From: CAYZAW01 sp964476505
GTDB lineage: Bacteria; Bacillota; Clostridia; Christensenellales; CAG-138
Length of the DNA stretch: 14,971 nucleotides
Assembly (NCBI GenBank): GCA_964476505.1
Contig: CAYZAW010000049.1
Coordinates: 1 to 14,971 of the forward strand
Reading direction: 5' to 3'
The position numbers and the translations under genes are program-made. The stretch's first letter is position 1. Each line of letters opens with the position of its first letter. Below the pieces are notes generated by a model that did not search any database, was not told the origin of the DNA, and saw nothing but the letters and a program-made list of their open reading frames with translations. Below are positions 1 to 6,366 of this stretch, in pieces.

Positions 1-58
1 CGAACCCCTGACCTCCAGCGTGACAGGCTGGCATTCTAACCAACTGAACTACCGGGCC
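1..58 (-). tRNA. tRNA-Asp (GTC), 3' end cut by window edge
   Basis: Read on the minus strand the segment begins GGCCCGG at 58 and shows a D-arm (GTTCAGTTGGTTAGAAT), an anticodon stem CCAGC/GCTGG around the loop CTGTCAC, and the start of a T-arm ending in GGTTCG. The loop carries anticodon GTC, which reads Asp codons. The acceptor 3' strand lies beyond position 1, so the gene is partial in this window. It lies 27 nt downstream of tRNA-Val and is almost certainly processed from the same transcript. Confidence 0.96.
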
Positions 59-64
59 GTAAAT

Positions 65-82
65 GCCCCGATTGCTCGGGGC
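65..82 (-). other. Hairpin between the two tRNAs
   Basis: The spacer between tRNA-Val and tRNA-Asp contains a perfect 6-bp stem, GCCCCG/CGGGGC, around a 6-nt loop, extendable by one A-T pair. It is followed in transcription only by a short ATTTA stretch, so it is a poor intrinsic terminator. It may instead guide tRNA processing or cause partial attenuation; that role is inference. Confidence 0.5.
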
Positions 83-85
83 AAA

Positions 86-161
86 TGGTGGGAACAACAG
101 GGCTCGAACCTGTGACCCTCTGCTTGTAAGGCAGATGCTCTCCCAGCTGAGCTATGCTCCC
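86..161 (-). tRNA. tRNA-Val (TAC)
   Basis: A complete 76-nt cloverleaf lies on the minus strand. The acceptor 5' strand GGGAGCA at 161 pairs with the 3' strand TGTTCCC, the D-arm is AGCTCAGCTGGGAGAGC, the anticodon stem is TCTGC/GCAGA around the loop CTTACAA, and the T-arm contains GGTTCGAGCC. The anticodon is TAC, decoding Val GUA codons and others by wobble. The 3' CCA is encoded in the DNA (TGG on plus at 86-88). It is the first gene of the unit driven by the promoter at 180-209, with tRNA-Asp following. Confidence 0.97.
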
Positions 162-179
162 ATCCGCGTGACAAGTGAT

Positions 180-209
180 AGTATAACGCAGAGAACTCGC
201 CGCTGTCAA
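180..209 (-). promoter_or_regulatory. SigA-type promoter of the tRNA-Val/tRNA-Asp unit
   Basis: On the minus strand TTGACA (209-204), a perfect -35 box, is separated by 18 bp from TATACT (185-180). This lies about 19 bp upstream of the mature 5' end of tRNA-Val, the expected position for a strong stable-RNA promoter. Confidence 0.85.
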
Positions 210-284
210 TACACATTTCTCCATTTTCCAGATTGTAGATGCAGCGCCTTTTTTATGCGGGCATTATCCCGTGAGCCGTGCCGC

Positions 285-314
285 TTGTTTCAAAATACCG
301 TCTCATAGTATAAT
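285..314 (+). promoter_or_regulatory. SigA-type promoter of the aminopeptidase P gene
   Basis: TTGTTT (285-290), an 18-bp spacer and a perfect TATAAT (309-314) precede the ATG at 373 by about 60 bp. Because the promoter lies downstream of the in-frame GTG at 271, it argues against that longer start. Confidence 0.7.
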
Positions 315-372
315 AAAAACAGCATCTAGCCCGCGCTTTCATCCGTATATGGCGCGAGGGAAAGGACGTATC

Positions 373-2154
373 ATGCACTGCAGTGATATCCGCATCCAAC
401 AGCTCCGGGCGCACATGCGCCCGCACAATATGGCGGCATATATCGTTCCCACCTCCGATTATCACGCTTCGGAATATGTTGGGGATCATTTTCAAACGCG
501 CCGGTATCTTACCGGCTTTACCGGCTCTGCCGGAACGCTGGTGGTCACGCAGGAGGAAGCCCTGCTTTGGACAGACGGACGGTATTTTTTACAGGCAGAG
601 GAGGAGCTACGGGGCAGCTGCATCCGGCTTTGCCGCAGCCGGGAGCCCGGCACACCCACCTTGGAAGCGTACTTGGAACGCGCTGTACCGGAGAACGGTA
701 TTGTTGGTACGGACGGACGTACCGTTGACGCGGCGCGGTTTGAAAGCCTAAAAAGGCGCTTAAGCCATAAGGGCATATCCTTTTGCTGCGATGTGGATCT
801 GGCTGGCGATGTTTGGCAGGATCGCCCGCCGCTGTCTGATGCGCCCATCTATTTATTAGAGGAATGCTATACCGGCAAGAGCGCTGAAGCAAAGCTTGCC
901 GAGCTGCGGCAGGTGATGGCGCAAAAAGGCGCAAACGTGCATTTATTGACCTCGCTGGACGACATTGCATGGCTGTTCAATTTTCGCGGCGCGGATATTC
1001 CGTTTAACCCCGTTGCCCTGTGTTATGCGGTGATCGAAACCGAAAACGCCTTTTTGTTTATTGACGGCGCAAAGCTGGATGCTTCCGTTCGCGCTTACTT
1101 TCAAGCACTGGGCGTTACGCTGTACCCTTATGAAGCGATCTATGACTTTTGTGCGCAGTACACCGCCTTTGATACCGTGCTCCTCAATAAAAAGCAGGTA
1201 AATCAAACGCTGTTTCAGGCTGTTTCCCCAGCGACCGTGGTGGACGCGCCCAATCCCACAACGCTGAAGAAGTCCGTGAAAAACCCCGTGGAACAGGAGA
1301 ACCTGCGAAAGGCACACAGAAAAGATGCCGTTGCAATGATCCGCTTCCTCTACCGTTTCAAAACCGGCCTGCTCAATGAACCCGTTACCGAAATCAGCGC
1401 GGCGGCGGCGCTTGATGCGCTGCGTATGGAGCAGGCGGGCTGCATCGGCCCCAGCTTTGATACCATTTCCGGGTTCGGCGCGCACGGTGCCATCGTGCAC
1501 TACCACGCAGAACCGGCGCATGATGCTGCCATTGTTGGAAACGGACTGCTGTTAATAGACTCCGGCGGTCAGTATTTCGAGGGCACCACGGATGTTACCC
1601 GCACTATTGCCATCGGTACGCCCGATGCTGCTGCAAAGCGAGATTACACGCTGGTGCTCAAGGGAATGCTGCGGTTGATGCAGGCGCGTTTTCCCAAGGG
1701 AATCACCGGGCGGCATTTGGACGTTTTAGCCCGCGGCCCGTTATGGGCAGATGGCTTGGATTACCGCCACGGTACCGGGCACGGCATAGGCGCATTCCTA
1801 TGCGTGCATGAAGGGCCTGTTGCCGTTAACTGGCAAACCGCCGCACCTATTCCGCTGGAGCCGGGCATGGTGCTGTCCGACGAGCCGGGGCTGTATGTGC
1901 AGGGCGCGTACGGCGTCCGGCATGAAAATCAACTGCTTTGCGTTGCCGCAGGAGAAACGGAGTATGGCGCGTTTTATGCCTTTGAGCCGTTAACACTGGT
2001 TCCCTTCGACCGGGAGGCATTGCTGCCTTCGCTGTTAAACGCCGAAGAAATGCAATGGCTCAACGCCTACCATGCGCAGGTGTACGCCGAAATCGCGCCG
2101 CTTCTTAACGAGAACGAGCAGGCTTGGCTAAGGCAGGTAACGCAGCCCTTGTAA
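373..2154 (+). CDS. Xaa-Pro aminopeptidase (aminopeptidase P, M24B family)
   Basis: This is a cytosolic metallo-aminopeptidase that removes an N-terminal residue preceding proline. The 593-residue product has the three-domain layout of eukaryotic-type APP1 (about 600 aa), longer than E. coli PepP (about 440 aa): two creatinase-like N-terminal domains (about 8-130 and 160-305) and a C-terminal pita-bread domain (about 315-540). The dimetal ligands of the family are all visible: D396 (LLIDSGG), D407 (GTTDVTRT), H470 (HGTGHGIG), E504 (LSDEPGLY) and E518 (RHENQ), with a likely catalytic H376 in IVHYH. The ATG at 373 is chosen because AAAGGA sits 6 nt upstream and the TATAAT at 309-314 lies inside the region a GTG start at 271 would claim. 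It is divergent from the tRNA unit and appears monocistronic. A degradative role on proline-rich peptides is the family expectation. Confidence 0.93.
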   Translation: MHCSDIRIQQLRAHMRPHNMAAYIVPTSDYHASEYVGDHFQTRRYLTGFTGSAGTLVVTQEEALLWTDGRYFLQAEEELRGSCIRLCRSREPGTPTLEAYLERAVPENGIVGTDGRTVDAARFESLKRRLSHKGISFCCDVDLAGDVWQDRPPLSDAPIYLLEECYTGKSAEAKLAELRQVMAQKGANVHLLTSLDDIAWLFNFRGADIPFNPVALCYAVIETENAFLFIDGAKLDASVRAYFQALGVTLYPYEAIYDFCAQYTAFDTVLLNKKQVNQTLFQAVSPATVVDAPNPTTLKKSVKNPVEQENLRKAHRKDAVAMIRFLYRFKTGLLNEPVTEISAAAALDALRMEQAGCIGPSFDTISGFGAHGAIVHYHAEPAHDAAIVGNGLLLIDSGGQYFEGTTDVTRTIAIGTPDAAAKRDYTLVLKGMLRLMQARFPKGITGRHLDVLARGPLWADGLDYRHGTGHGIGAFLCVHEGPVAVNWQTAAPIPLEPGMVLSDEPGLYVQGAYGVRHENQLLCVAAGETEYGAFYAFEPLTLVPFDREALLPSLLNAEEMQWLNAYHAQVYAEIAPLLNENEQAWLRQVTQPL

Positions 2155-2176
2155 ATGATAAGGCGCTTGTGAATGA

Positions 2177-2205
2177 TTGCAAAAATTGTCGAATTCTGAT
2201 ATGAT
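2177..2205 (+). promoter_or_regulatory. Promoter with extended -10 for the membrane protein gene
   Basis: TTGCAA (2177-2182), a 17-bp spacer and TATGAT (2200-2205) preceded by TGA (2197-2199), an extended -10 element. It lies just after the aminopeptidase stop and 54 bp before the ATG at 2259. Confidence 0.75.
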
Positions 2206-2258
2206 GTGTACGCACAATGGATGGTGCAATTATTTGTATTTGGGGAGGTTTCATTCGC

Positions 2259-2999
2259 ATGGCAGAAAAGAAAAAGATTGAACGCAAAATCGTTCCCGCA
2301 AAGGAAGCTGCCGCAAAATCCACCAGAAAACAAGATGATGACGAACCGAAGGCTGCTCCGCGGAAAAAGGGCGGCGCTTCCAAAGGCCAAAGCGGCAGCG
2401 CTACCGGGCTGCGCGTGCTGGCGTTTGTGTTCTGGCTGTTAGCCATTGCCGCGGAAGTTTTAACGATACTCTACCTCAACGGCACTCTGTATATCCCCGG
2501 CGACCAAATGACCCTTCTTCTCATTGGCCTTGGCATCGACCTGGTCATGGTGGTCATCGGTTCTCTGCTTTGGAAAAAGGCCAACCATATCGACCCGCCG
2601 TCTAAAGCAAACAAGGTCAAGTTCTTCTTGCAGAGCCAGTTGGGCGTGATCATGGCGATCATCGCGTTCGTGCCCATCGTTGTGATCTTGCTGAAGAACA
2701 AGGATCTCGATAAAAAAATGAAGAAGATCGTTTCCATCGTGGCTGCCGCCGCACTGCTCTTGGCAGTGGGCTTGTCCGTGGATTACGATCCCGCCTCCAA
2801 GGAGGATCTGGCTTCTGCGGAAGCGCAGGTGGGCGACGGTACCGTTTACTGGACGCGCTGGGGAAAATCCTACCACTTGGATTCTGATTGTTCCACGCTG
2901 CAGCGTTCTGAGGTGATTTACTCCGGCTCTATCGATGAAGCCTTTGATGCCAAGCGGGAAGACCCCTGCGATTTCTGCGCGTTGGAAAAGGTCTCCTAA
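2259..2999 (+). CDS. Multi-pass membrane protein with C-terminal Cys/His metal-site-like tail
   Basis: I do not recognise a named family. The 246-residue product has a very lysine-rich hydrophilic N terminus (1-50), four hydrophobic segments (about 51-73, 84-105, 127-145, 156-173) and a C-terminal soluble domain of about 70 residues. That domain contains VYWTRWGKSYHLDSDC, then PCDFC, giving H206, C211, C237 and C240. The YHxxxxC...PCxxC spacing resembles small zinc-binding (Ada-like) tails that I recall on clostridial membrane and secreted proteins. ATG 2259 is preferred over 2217 because GGGGAGG (2242-2248) precedes it. The gene has its own promoter and terminator. The Lys-rich loop 146-156 conflicts with a simple four-helix positive-inside topology, so the side on which the tail lies is uncertain. 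Metal binding is inferred. Confidence 0.85.
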   Translation: MAEKKKIERKIVPAKEAAAKSTRKQDDDEPKAAPRKKGGASKGQSGSATGLRVLAFVFWLLAIAAEVLTILYLNGTLYIPGDQMTLLLIGLGIDLVMVVIGSLLWKKANHIDPPSKANKVKFFLQSQLGVIMAIIAFVPIVVILLKNKDLDKKMKKIVSIVAAAALLLAVGLSVDYDPASKEDLASAEAQVGDGTVYWTRWGKSYHLDSDCSTLQRSEVIYSGSIDEAFDAKREDPCDFCALEKVS

Positions 3000-3030
3000 C
3001 GCTTTCGTAAAGCCAAACCTTATTCTATGT

Positions 3031-3065
3031 AAAAGTGCCTATCCGCTGCGATAGGCGCTTTTTTT
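3031..3065 (+). terminator. Intrinsic terminator after the membrane protein gene
   Basis: The arms AAAAGTGCCTATC (3031-3043) and GATAGGCGCTTTT (3050-3062) pair over 13 bp with a single G-T wobble and a 6-nt loop, and the T run continues to 3065. This is a canonical Rho-independent terminator. Confidence 0.92.
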
Positions 3066-3206
3066 AAGCAATAAGCAAAAATACGACAATATACCTCTGT
3101 TGAATTGGAAAAGATTGTATCGTCATTCCATTTTATTTTTTATATAATAATTTCTGGAATTGAAGGTGAAATTTGGTATTCATTGATTCTCAACGCTTAG
3201 AACAGC

Positions 3207-3234
3207 ACACCGTTCGTAAACCAACGTTCGGTGT
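3207..3234. repeat. Imperfect inverted repeat before the small gene
   Basis: ACACCG (3207-3212) and CGGTGT (3229-3234) pair. After a TT/TT mismatch, CG/CG can pair again. CGTTCG also occurs twice as a direct repeat (3211-3216, 3225-3230). The element ends just before the AGGAAGG ribosome binding site at 3241, so it could be an operator or a 5' UTR hairpin. Confidence 0.4.
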
Positions 3235-3254
3235 TGGAAGAGGAAGGTATTGGG

Positions 3255-3446
3255 ATGAATCTTTACTGGGTATTGAACAAGGACGGGGATCAGGTGTACA
3301 TATTAGCCGCCAATTCCCGTGACGACGCGCAAACGGTATGTAAGTGCCGCGCACCGGAAATGCAGCAGTGTCGGTTGGAAGTGCGCCTTCATGCCACGCA
3401 TGTGGAGCAGGGCAAGGAAAACACCTTTATGCAGATCAGTCCGTAA
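3255..3446 (+). CDS. Small hypothetical protein, 63 aa
   Basis: I do not recognise this protein. The start at 3255 is supported by AGGAAGG (3241-3247) with 7-nt spacing; an earlier in-frame start at 3231 lacks such a site. The product begins MNLYWVLNKDGDQVYILAAN, is hydrophilic, has no membrane segment or signal peptide, and contains two cysteines (CKC) mid-protein. The first half reads like a short beta-hairpin, residues 4-20, followed by a helix (SRDDAQTVCKC); that is only a visual impression. It sits alone between two strong terminators (3031-3065 and 3543-3581). An AT-rich stretch with TATAAT at 3143-3148 lies upstream, but no matching -35 is clear. The good ribosome binding site and isolated transcription unit favour a real gene. 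Confidence 0.65.
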   Translation: MNLYWVLNKDGDQVYILAANSRDDAQTVCKCRAPEMQQCRLEVRLHATHVEQGKENTFMQISP

Positions 3447-3480
3447 ATCGAGCACCGCGCATCCTGCTATGTATGCACCG

Positions 3481-3507
3481 AAAGGGCAGTAGAAACACAA
3501 GCCCTTT
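3481..3507 (+). terminator. Weak terminator-like hairpin after the small gene
   Basis: AAAGGGC (3481-3487) and GCCCTTT (3501-3507) form a 7-bp stem with a 13-nt loop, followed by TGTTTCC. The long loop and broken T run make it weak. A much stronger terminator follows at 3543. Confidence 0.4.
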
Positions 3508-3542
3508 TGTTTCCGTTAATAAAACCGAATATCATAATCAAT

Positions 3543-3581
3543 CAGTCCTTCCTGCGCTATAACGCAGGAGGGACTGTTTTT
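3543..3581 (+). terminator. Strong intrinsic terminator upstream of the VanY-like gene
   Basis: CAGTCCTTCCTGCG (3543-3556) pairs with CGCAGGAGGGACTG (3563-3576) over 14 bp with one G-T wobble and a 6-nt loop, followed by TTTTT. It ends the transcript of the small gene at 3255-3446. Confidence 0.93.
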
Positions 3582-3636
3582 ATACTCTACTACCATGAAA
3601 ATTTACAACTCAGCAATCAAAATACAGCACAAAATA

Positions 3637-3645
3637 TGCTATAAT
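3637..3645 (+). promoter_or_regulatory. Extended -10 promoter of the VanY-like gene
   Basis: TGC immediately precedes a perfect TATAAT (3640-3645). No convincing -35 box is present at 16-18 bp, consistent with an extended -10 promoter. The ATG at 3700 is 55 bp downstream. Confidence 0.65.
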
Positions 3646-3699
3646 TGCTTCAGCGCGAATAGGATTGCGCATCAATGAATGATGAAAGAAGCCGTAATC

Positions 3700-4518
3700 A
3701 TGAAACGAAAATTTCTTCCGCTGCTGGCGGCATTACTTGTACTGGCTGCCGCCGCTCCGGCCTTAGCGGAGGTCATGAACTATATACCGGCCTTTGCCGA
3801 CCGTTACAATGCCTATGCCATGGCAAACCCGTATAAAACCTACGGGGATATCCTTACTGCGGTCAATTTAAAGCTGGATGAGGAGAATTACTCCAATATA
3901 TACACCACCAACGAGCCTGAAAGTCTAACGGTGCTTGTGAGTAAGCACTATGCGATCGCAAAGGACTATAAGCCGAAGCAGCTTACCTCCGTTAACCGGC
4001 AATACGCTCAGAGCGGCGTTCGCCTGCGGAAGGATTGCTATGAGGCGTTTTTAATGATGGCAAAGGATATGGAGCAGGAGGGGCTCACGCTGTACATCAA
4101 ATCCGGCTACCGCACCAATCGCAAGCGGGGCGGCATCAACAGCCTGTGGTACGCATGGCCGGGGCATTCCGAGCATCAAACCGGGCTGGCGTTCGATCTT
4201 AGAAAAAAGAACGTGTCCTATCAATATCTCAGCGAATACCGCTACGAAACCACCCGCGAATACGCATGGCTTTGCGAGAATGCCTACCGATACGGTTTTA
4301 TACTGAGCTACCCTGCCGGGAAATCCGATATCACAGGCTTTGGCTTTGAGCCGTGGCATTGGCGGTATATCGGCGTTGACATTGCCACGGATATGCGGGA
4401 AAAGGGCTTTGTTACCTATCACGAATACTGGGCAAACTATATGATCCAAAACACAGACGATTACAGCGAACTGCAGCCGCAAAAGGATTTAACGCTTGTG
4501 TATGCGAAGGGAGTTTGA
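3700..4518 (+). CDS. Secreted VanY-type D,D-carboxypeptidase (peptidase M15B)
   Basis: The family removes the terminal D-Ala from peptidoglycan stem peptides outside the membrane. The 272-residue product begins with a signal peptide (MKRK, hydrophobic 6-22, ALA cleavage site near residue 23). The M15B zinc signature is complete: SGYRT at 135-139, SEHQTGLAFD at 157-166 (H159 and D166 as ligands) and EPWHWRY at 217-223 (catalytic E217, third ligand H220). I chose ATG 3700 because it puts the charged MKRK directly before the hydrophobic core. In-frame ATGs at 3679 and 3682 are possible, and no candidate has a strong ribosome binding site (AGAAG 8 nt before 3700). A dehydrogenase ATG follows 2 nt after the stop. 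A vancomycin resistance role cannot be assumed, since this family is common in normal wall turnover. Confidence 0.92.
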   Translation: MKRKFLPLLAALLVLAAAAPALAEVMNYIPAFADRYNAYAMANPYKTYGDILTAVNLKLDEENYSNIYTTNEPESLTVLVSKHYAIAKDYKPKQLTSVNRQYAQSGVRLRKDCYEAFLMMAKDMEQEGLTLYIKSGYRTNRKRGGINSLWYAWPGHSEHQTGLAFDLRKKNVSYQYLSEYRYETTREYAWLCENAYRYGFILSYPAGKSDITGFGFEPWHWRYIGVDIATDMREKGFVTYHEYWANYMIQNTDDYSELQPQKDLTLVYAKGV

Positions 4519-4520
4519 CC

Positions 4521-5525
4521 ATGAACCTGACTGTCATAACGCCCTTTGATGACATTTCCCGGGAAAAACTGGAAAAGGTAGCTTCCGGCGTTCGTATTAC
4601 ATATGCGTTCGACCAAACGCTGCCGCACACACAGCCGCAGGCATTCAACGCCGCCTTGTATCAGGAAGCGCTGCTTGCGGCGGATATGGTGATCGGGCAG
4701 CCGCCTGTTGATATGCTAACGTGCATGCCCCGGCTACGGCTTTTGCAGCTTACCATGGCGGGAACCGAGCCGTACAGCCGCCCCGGTGTGCTTTCACCCA
4801 ACGTGGCGCTGTGCAATGCCAGCGGTGCATTCGGCAAAGCCATTTCCGAGCATATGCTGGCCTGTACGCTGATGCTCATCAAAAAGCTGCACCTCTATCG
4901 AGATAACATGCAGCAGCATGCTTGGCGCGACATGGGGCAGGTGACCTCTCTTTCCGATATGACGGTGCTGTGCGTAGGGCTGGGAGACATCGGCAGCCGG
5001 TACGCGGCGCTGTGCAAGGCTATGGGCGCAAAGGTAATAGGCGTTCGCCGCTCCGGCACAGACAAGCCCGGCTATGTGGACGAGGTATACCTGCAATCCT
5101 CTTTGGACGAATTGCTGCCGCAGGCAGACGTTGTGGCGCTCTCCCTTCCCAACACCCCGCAGACCGCCGGGCTGTTTAGCGCCGATAGAATAGCGCGCAT
5201 GAAGCCCGGTGCACTGCTTTTAAACGTTGGGCGGGGCAATGCCGTTGATACCAACGCGCTGTATGAAGCGCTGCAAAGCGGCAAGCTGTCCGGTGCGGCG
5301 CTGGACGTGACAGACCCGGAGCCCTTGCCGGAGGCGCATCCGCTCTGGGATTGCGAAAACGCCATCGTTACCCCGCATATCAGCGGGTTCTTTCACCTGC
5401 GCGCCACCTACGACACCATTGTGGACATGGCGGTTGAAAACGTGCGCCGGTTTTTACACGATGAACCGTATTTGAACGCCGTTGACCGAAAAACCGGTTA
5501 CCGCGTGACCCACCATTACGAGTAA
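4521..5525 (+). CDS. NAD-dependent D-2-hydroxyacid dehydrogenase family protein
   Basis: Members reversibly reduce 2-oxoacids to D-2-hydroxyacids with NAD(P)H in the cytosol. The 334-residue length is typical. The Rossmann motif GLGDIG (G153, G155, G158) follows VLCV. The catalytic set is visible as R238 in NVGRGNAVD, E267 in DPEPLP and H286 in TPHISG. The EPLPEAHPLW segment resembles the glyoxylate/hydroxypyruvate reductase or phosphoglycerate dehydrogenase branch more than D-lactate dehydrogenase/VanH, but substrate cannot be called by eye. ATG 4521 is chosen over a TTG at 4515 because AAGGGAG (4507-4513) lies 7 nt upstream. The gene starts 2 nt after the VanY-like stop, so the two are translationally coupled and co-transcribed. 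Confidence 0.93.
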   Translation: MNLTVITPFDDISREKLEKVASGVRITYAFDQTLPHTQPQAFNAALYQEALLAADMVIGQPPVDMLTCMPRLRLLQLTMAGTEPYSRPGVLSPNVALCNASGAFGKAISEHMLACTLMLIKKLHLYRDNMQQHAWRDMGQVTSLSDMTVLCVGLGDIGSRYAALCKAMGAKVIGVRRSGTDKPGYVDEVYLQSSLDELLPQADVVALSLPNTPQTAGLFSADRIARMKPGALLLNVGRGNAVDTNALYEALQSGKLSGAALDVTDPEPLPEAHPLWDCENAIVTPHISGFFHLRATYDTIVDMAVENVRRFLHDEPYLNAVDRKTGYRVTHHYE

Positions 5526-5670
5526 CCCCTGTTTGTTTTCTCCGCTGCACTGTAATACGGAGAACCGGATGGCTTGATAACCAAATCTATAGAAAGAAGT
5601 GATTCGCATTGAAGCGCTGCATTGTATTTACTGGAATAGTACAATAACGAAATAAATACAGGAGGATGTT

Positions 5671-6300
5671 ATGACTATTCCGGAAAACAAAATTTATCCC
5701 CGCACGCAGGACAAGCAGATCGTTTATTTGAAATCGGTCGTAAAGAACCCCAATATCATCGTTGGAGATTACACCATTTACAACGATTTTGTACACGACC
5801 CGGTAGAGTTTGAGCAGAACAATGTTCTGTATCAGTATCCCATTAATCACGACCGGCTGATCATCGGCAAGTTTTGCTCCATTGCCTGCGGCGCACGCTT
5901 TTTATTCAACAGCGCCAATCACTCTTTGCATTCGCTTGCCACATACTCCTTCCCCATCTTCTATGAGGAATGGGGGCTGGATACCGCCGATATCACCACC
6001 GCATGGGATAACAAGGGCGACATCGTGATCGGCAACGATGTATGGATCGGCTACGAGGCCGTGATACTCTCGGGCGTGACCATAGGCGACGGTGCGGTGA
6101 TCGGCGCAAGGGCGGTGGTCACCAAGGACGTGCCGCCTTATACCATCGTTGGCGGCGTTCCCGCAAAGCCTATCCGCATGCGCTTTCCCGAGGAGGTTGT
6201 TGCCGCCTTGCAGAAGCTGCAATGGTGGAACTGGCCAAGGGAACGGATCGCAAAAAACATCAAGGCCATACAAGCCGGCTGCATCGATCAACTGGTATAG
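5671..6300 (+). CDS. Vat/CatB-like xenobiotic O-acetyltransferase (hexapeptide repeat)
   Basis: This is a left-handed beta-helix acetyltransferase that transfers acetyl from acetyl-CoA. Its 209 residues match the length of the streptogramin A (Vat) and chloramphenicol (CatB) acetyltransferases. Family marks include a hexapeptide strand with IIGKFCSIACG (64-74), NSANHS with the likely catalytic H84, the loop ATYSFPIFYEEW (90-101), GNDVWIG (121-127), repeats through 163 (VILSGVTIGDGAVIG, GGVPAKPI) and the C-terminal WWNWP (185-189) seen in Vat proteins. GGAGG ends 5 nt before the ATG. The 145-bp gap from the dehydrogenase gene has no clear terminator and only weak promoter-like sites (TACAAT at 5640-5645), so it may be read from upstream. 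Many chromosomal relatives have unknown substrates; an antibiotic target is not shown here. Confidence 0.9.
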   Translation: MTIPENKIYPRTQDKQIVYLKSVVKNPNIIVGDYTIYNDFVHDPVEFEQNNVLYQYPINHDRLIIGKFCSIACGARFLFNSANHSLHSLATYSFPIFYEEWGLDTADITTAWDNKGDIVIGNDVWIGYEAVILSGVTIGDGAVIGARAVVTKDVPPYTIVGGVPAKPIRMRFPEEVVAALQKLQWWNWPRERIAKNIKAIQAGCIDQLV

Positions 6301-6309
6301 CCGCAACAG

Positions 6310-6347
6310 CAAGCGCCAAACGCAATGATCGCGTTTGGCGCTTGTTT
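6310..6347 (+). terminator. Terminator between converging acetyltransferase and LCP genes
   Basis: CAAGCGCCAAACGC (6310-6323) pairs perfectly with GCGTTTGGCGCTTG (6331-6344) over 14 bp with a 7-nt loop, followed by TTTCTGTGTTT on the plus strand. In the minus direction the stem is followed by CTGTTGCGG, so it serves mainly the plus-strand gene. Confidence 0.85.
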
Positions 6348-6366
6348 CTGTGTTTATTGATGCCAA

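Noticed and set aside
271..372. N-terminal extension of aminopeptidase P from a GTG at 271
   Set aside because: The stretch contains the promoter-like TTGTTT/TATAAT, its residues do not resemble the family, and AAAGGA directly precedes ATG 373.
943..1521. Long minus-strand open frame inside the aminopeptidase gene
   Set aside because: It is antisense to a well supported gene, shows no recognisable motif and no ribosome binding site of note.
3675..3840. Overlapping frame from ATG 3675, which has AGGA at a good distance
   Set aside because: It runs out of frame inside the VanY-like signal peptide, ends after about 55 codons and has no recognisable features.
3700..5525. A true vancomycin resistance (van) operon
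   Set aside because: No VanA/B-type ligase, VanX or VanRS genes are present and the dehydrogenase lacks the look of VanH.
5538..5564. TTCTCCG/CGGAGAA hairpin after the dehydrogenase gene as a terminator
   Set aside because: The loop is 13 nt and no T run follows in either direction.
5609..5647. TTG-started 12-codon frame before the acetyltransferase gene, a possible leader peptide
   Set aside because: AAAGAAG upstream is a modest site, and there is no alternative hairpin pair typical of drug-inducible attenuation that I could draw.
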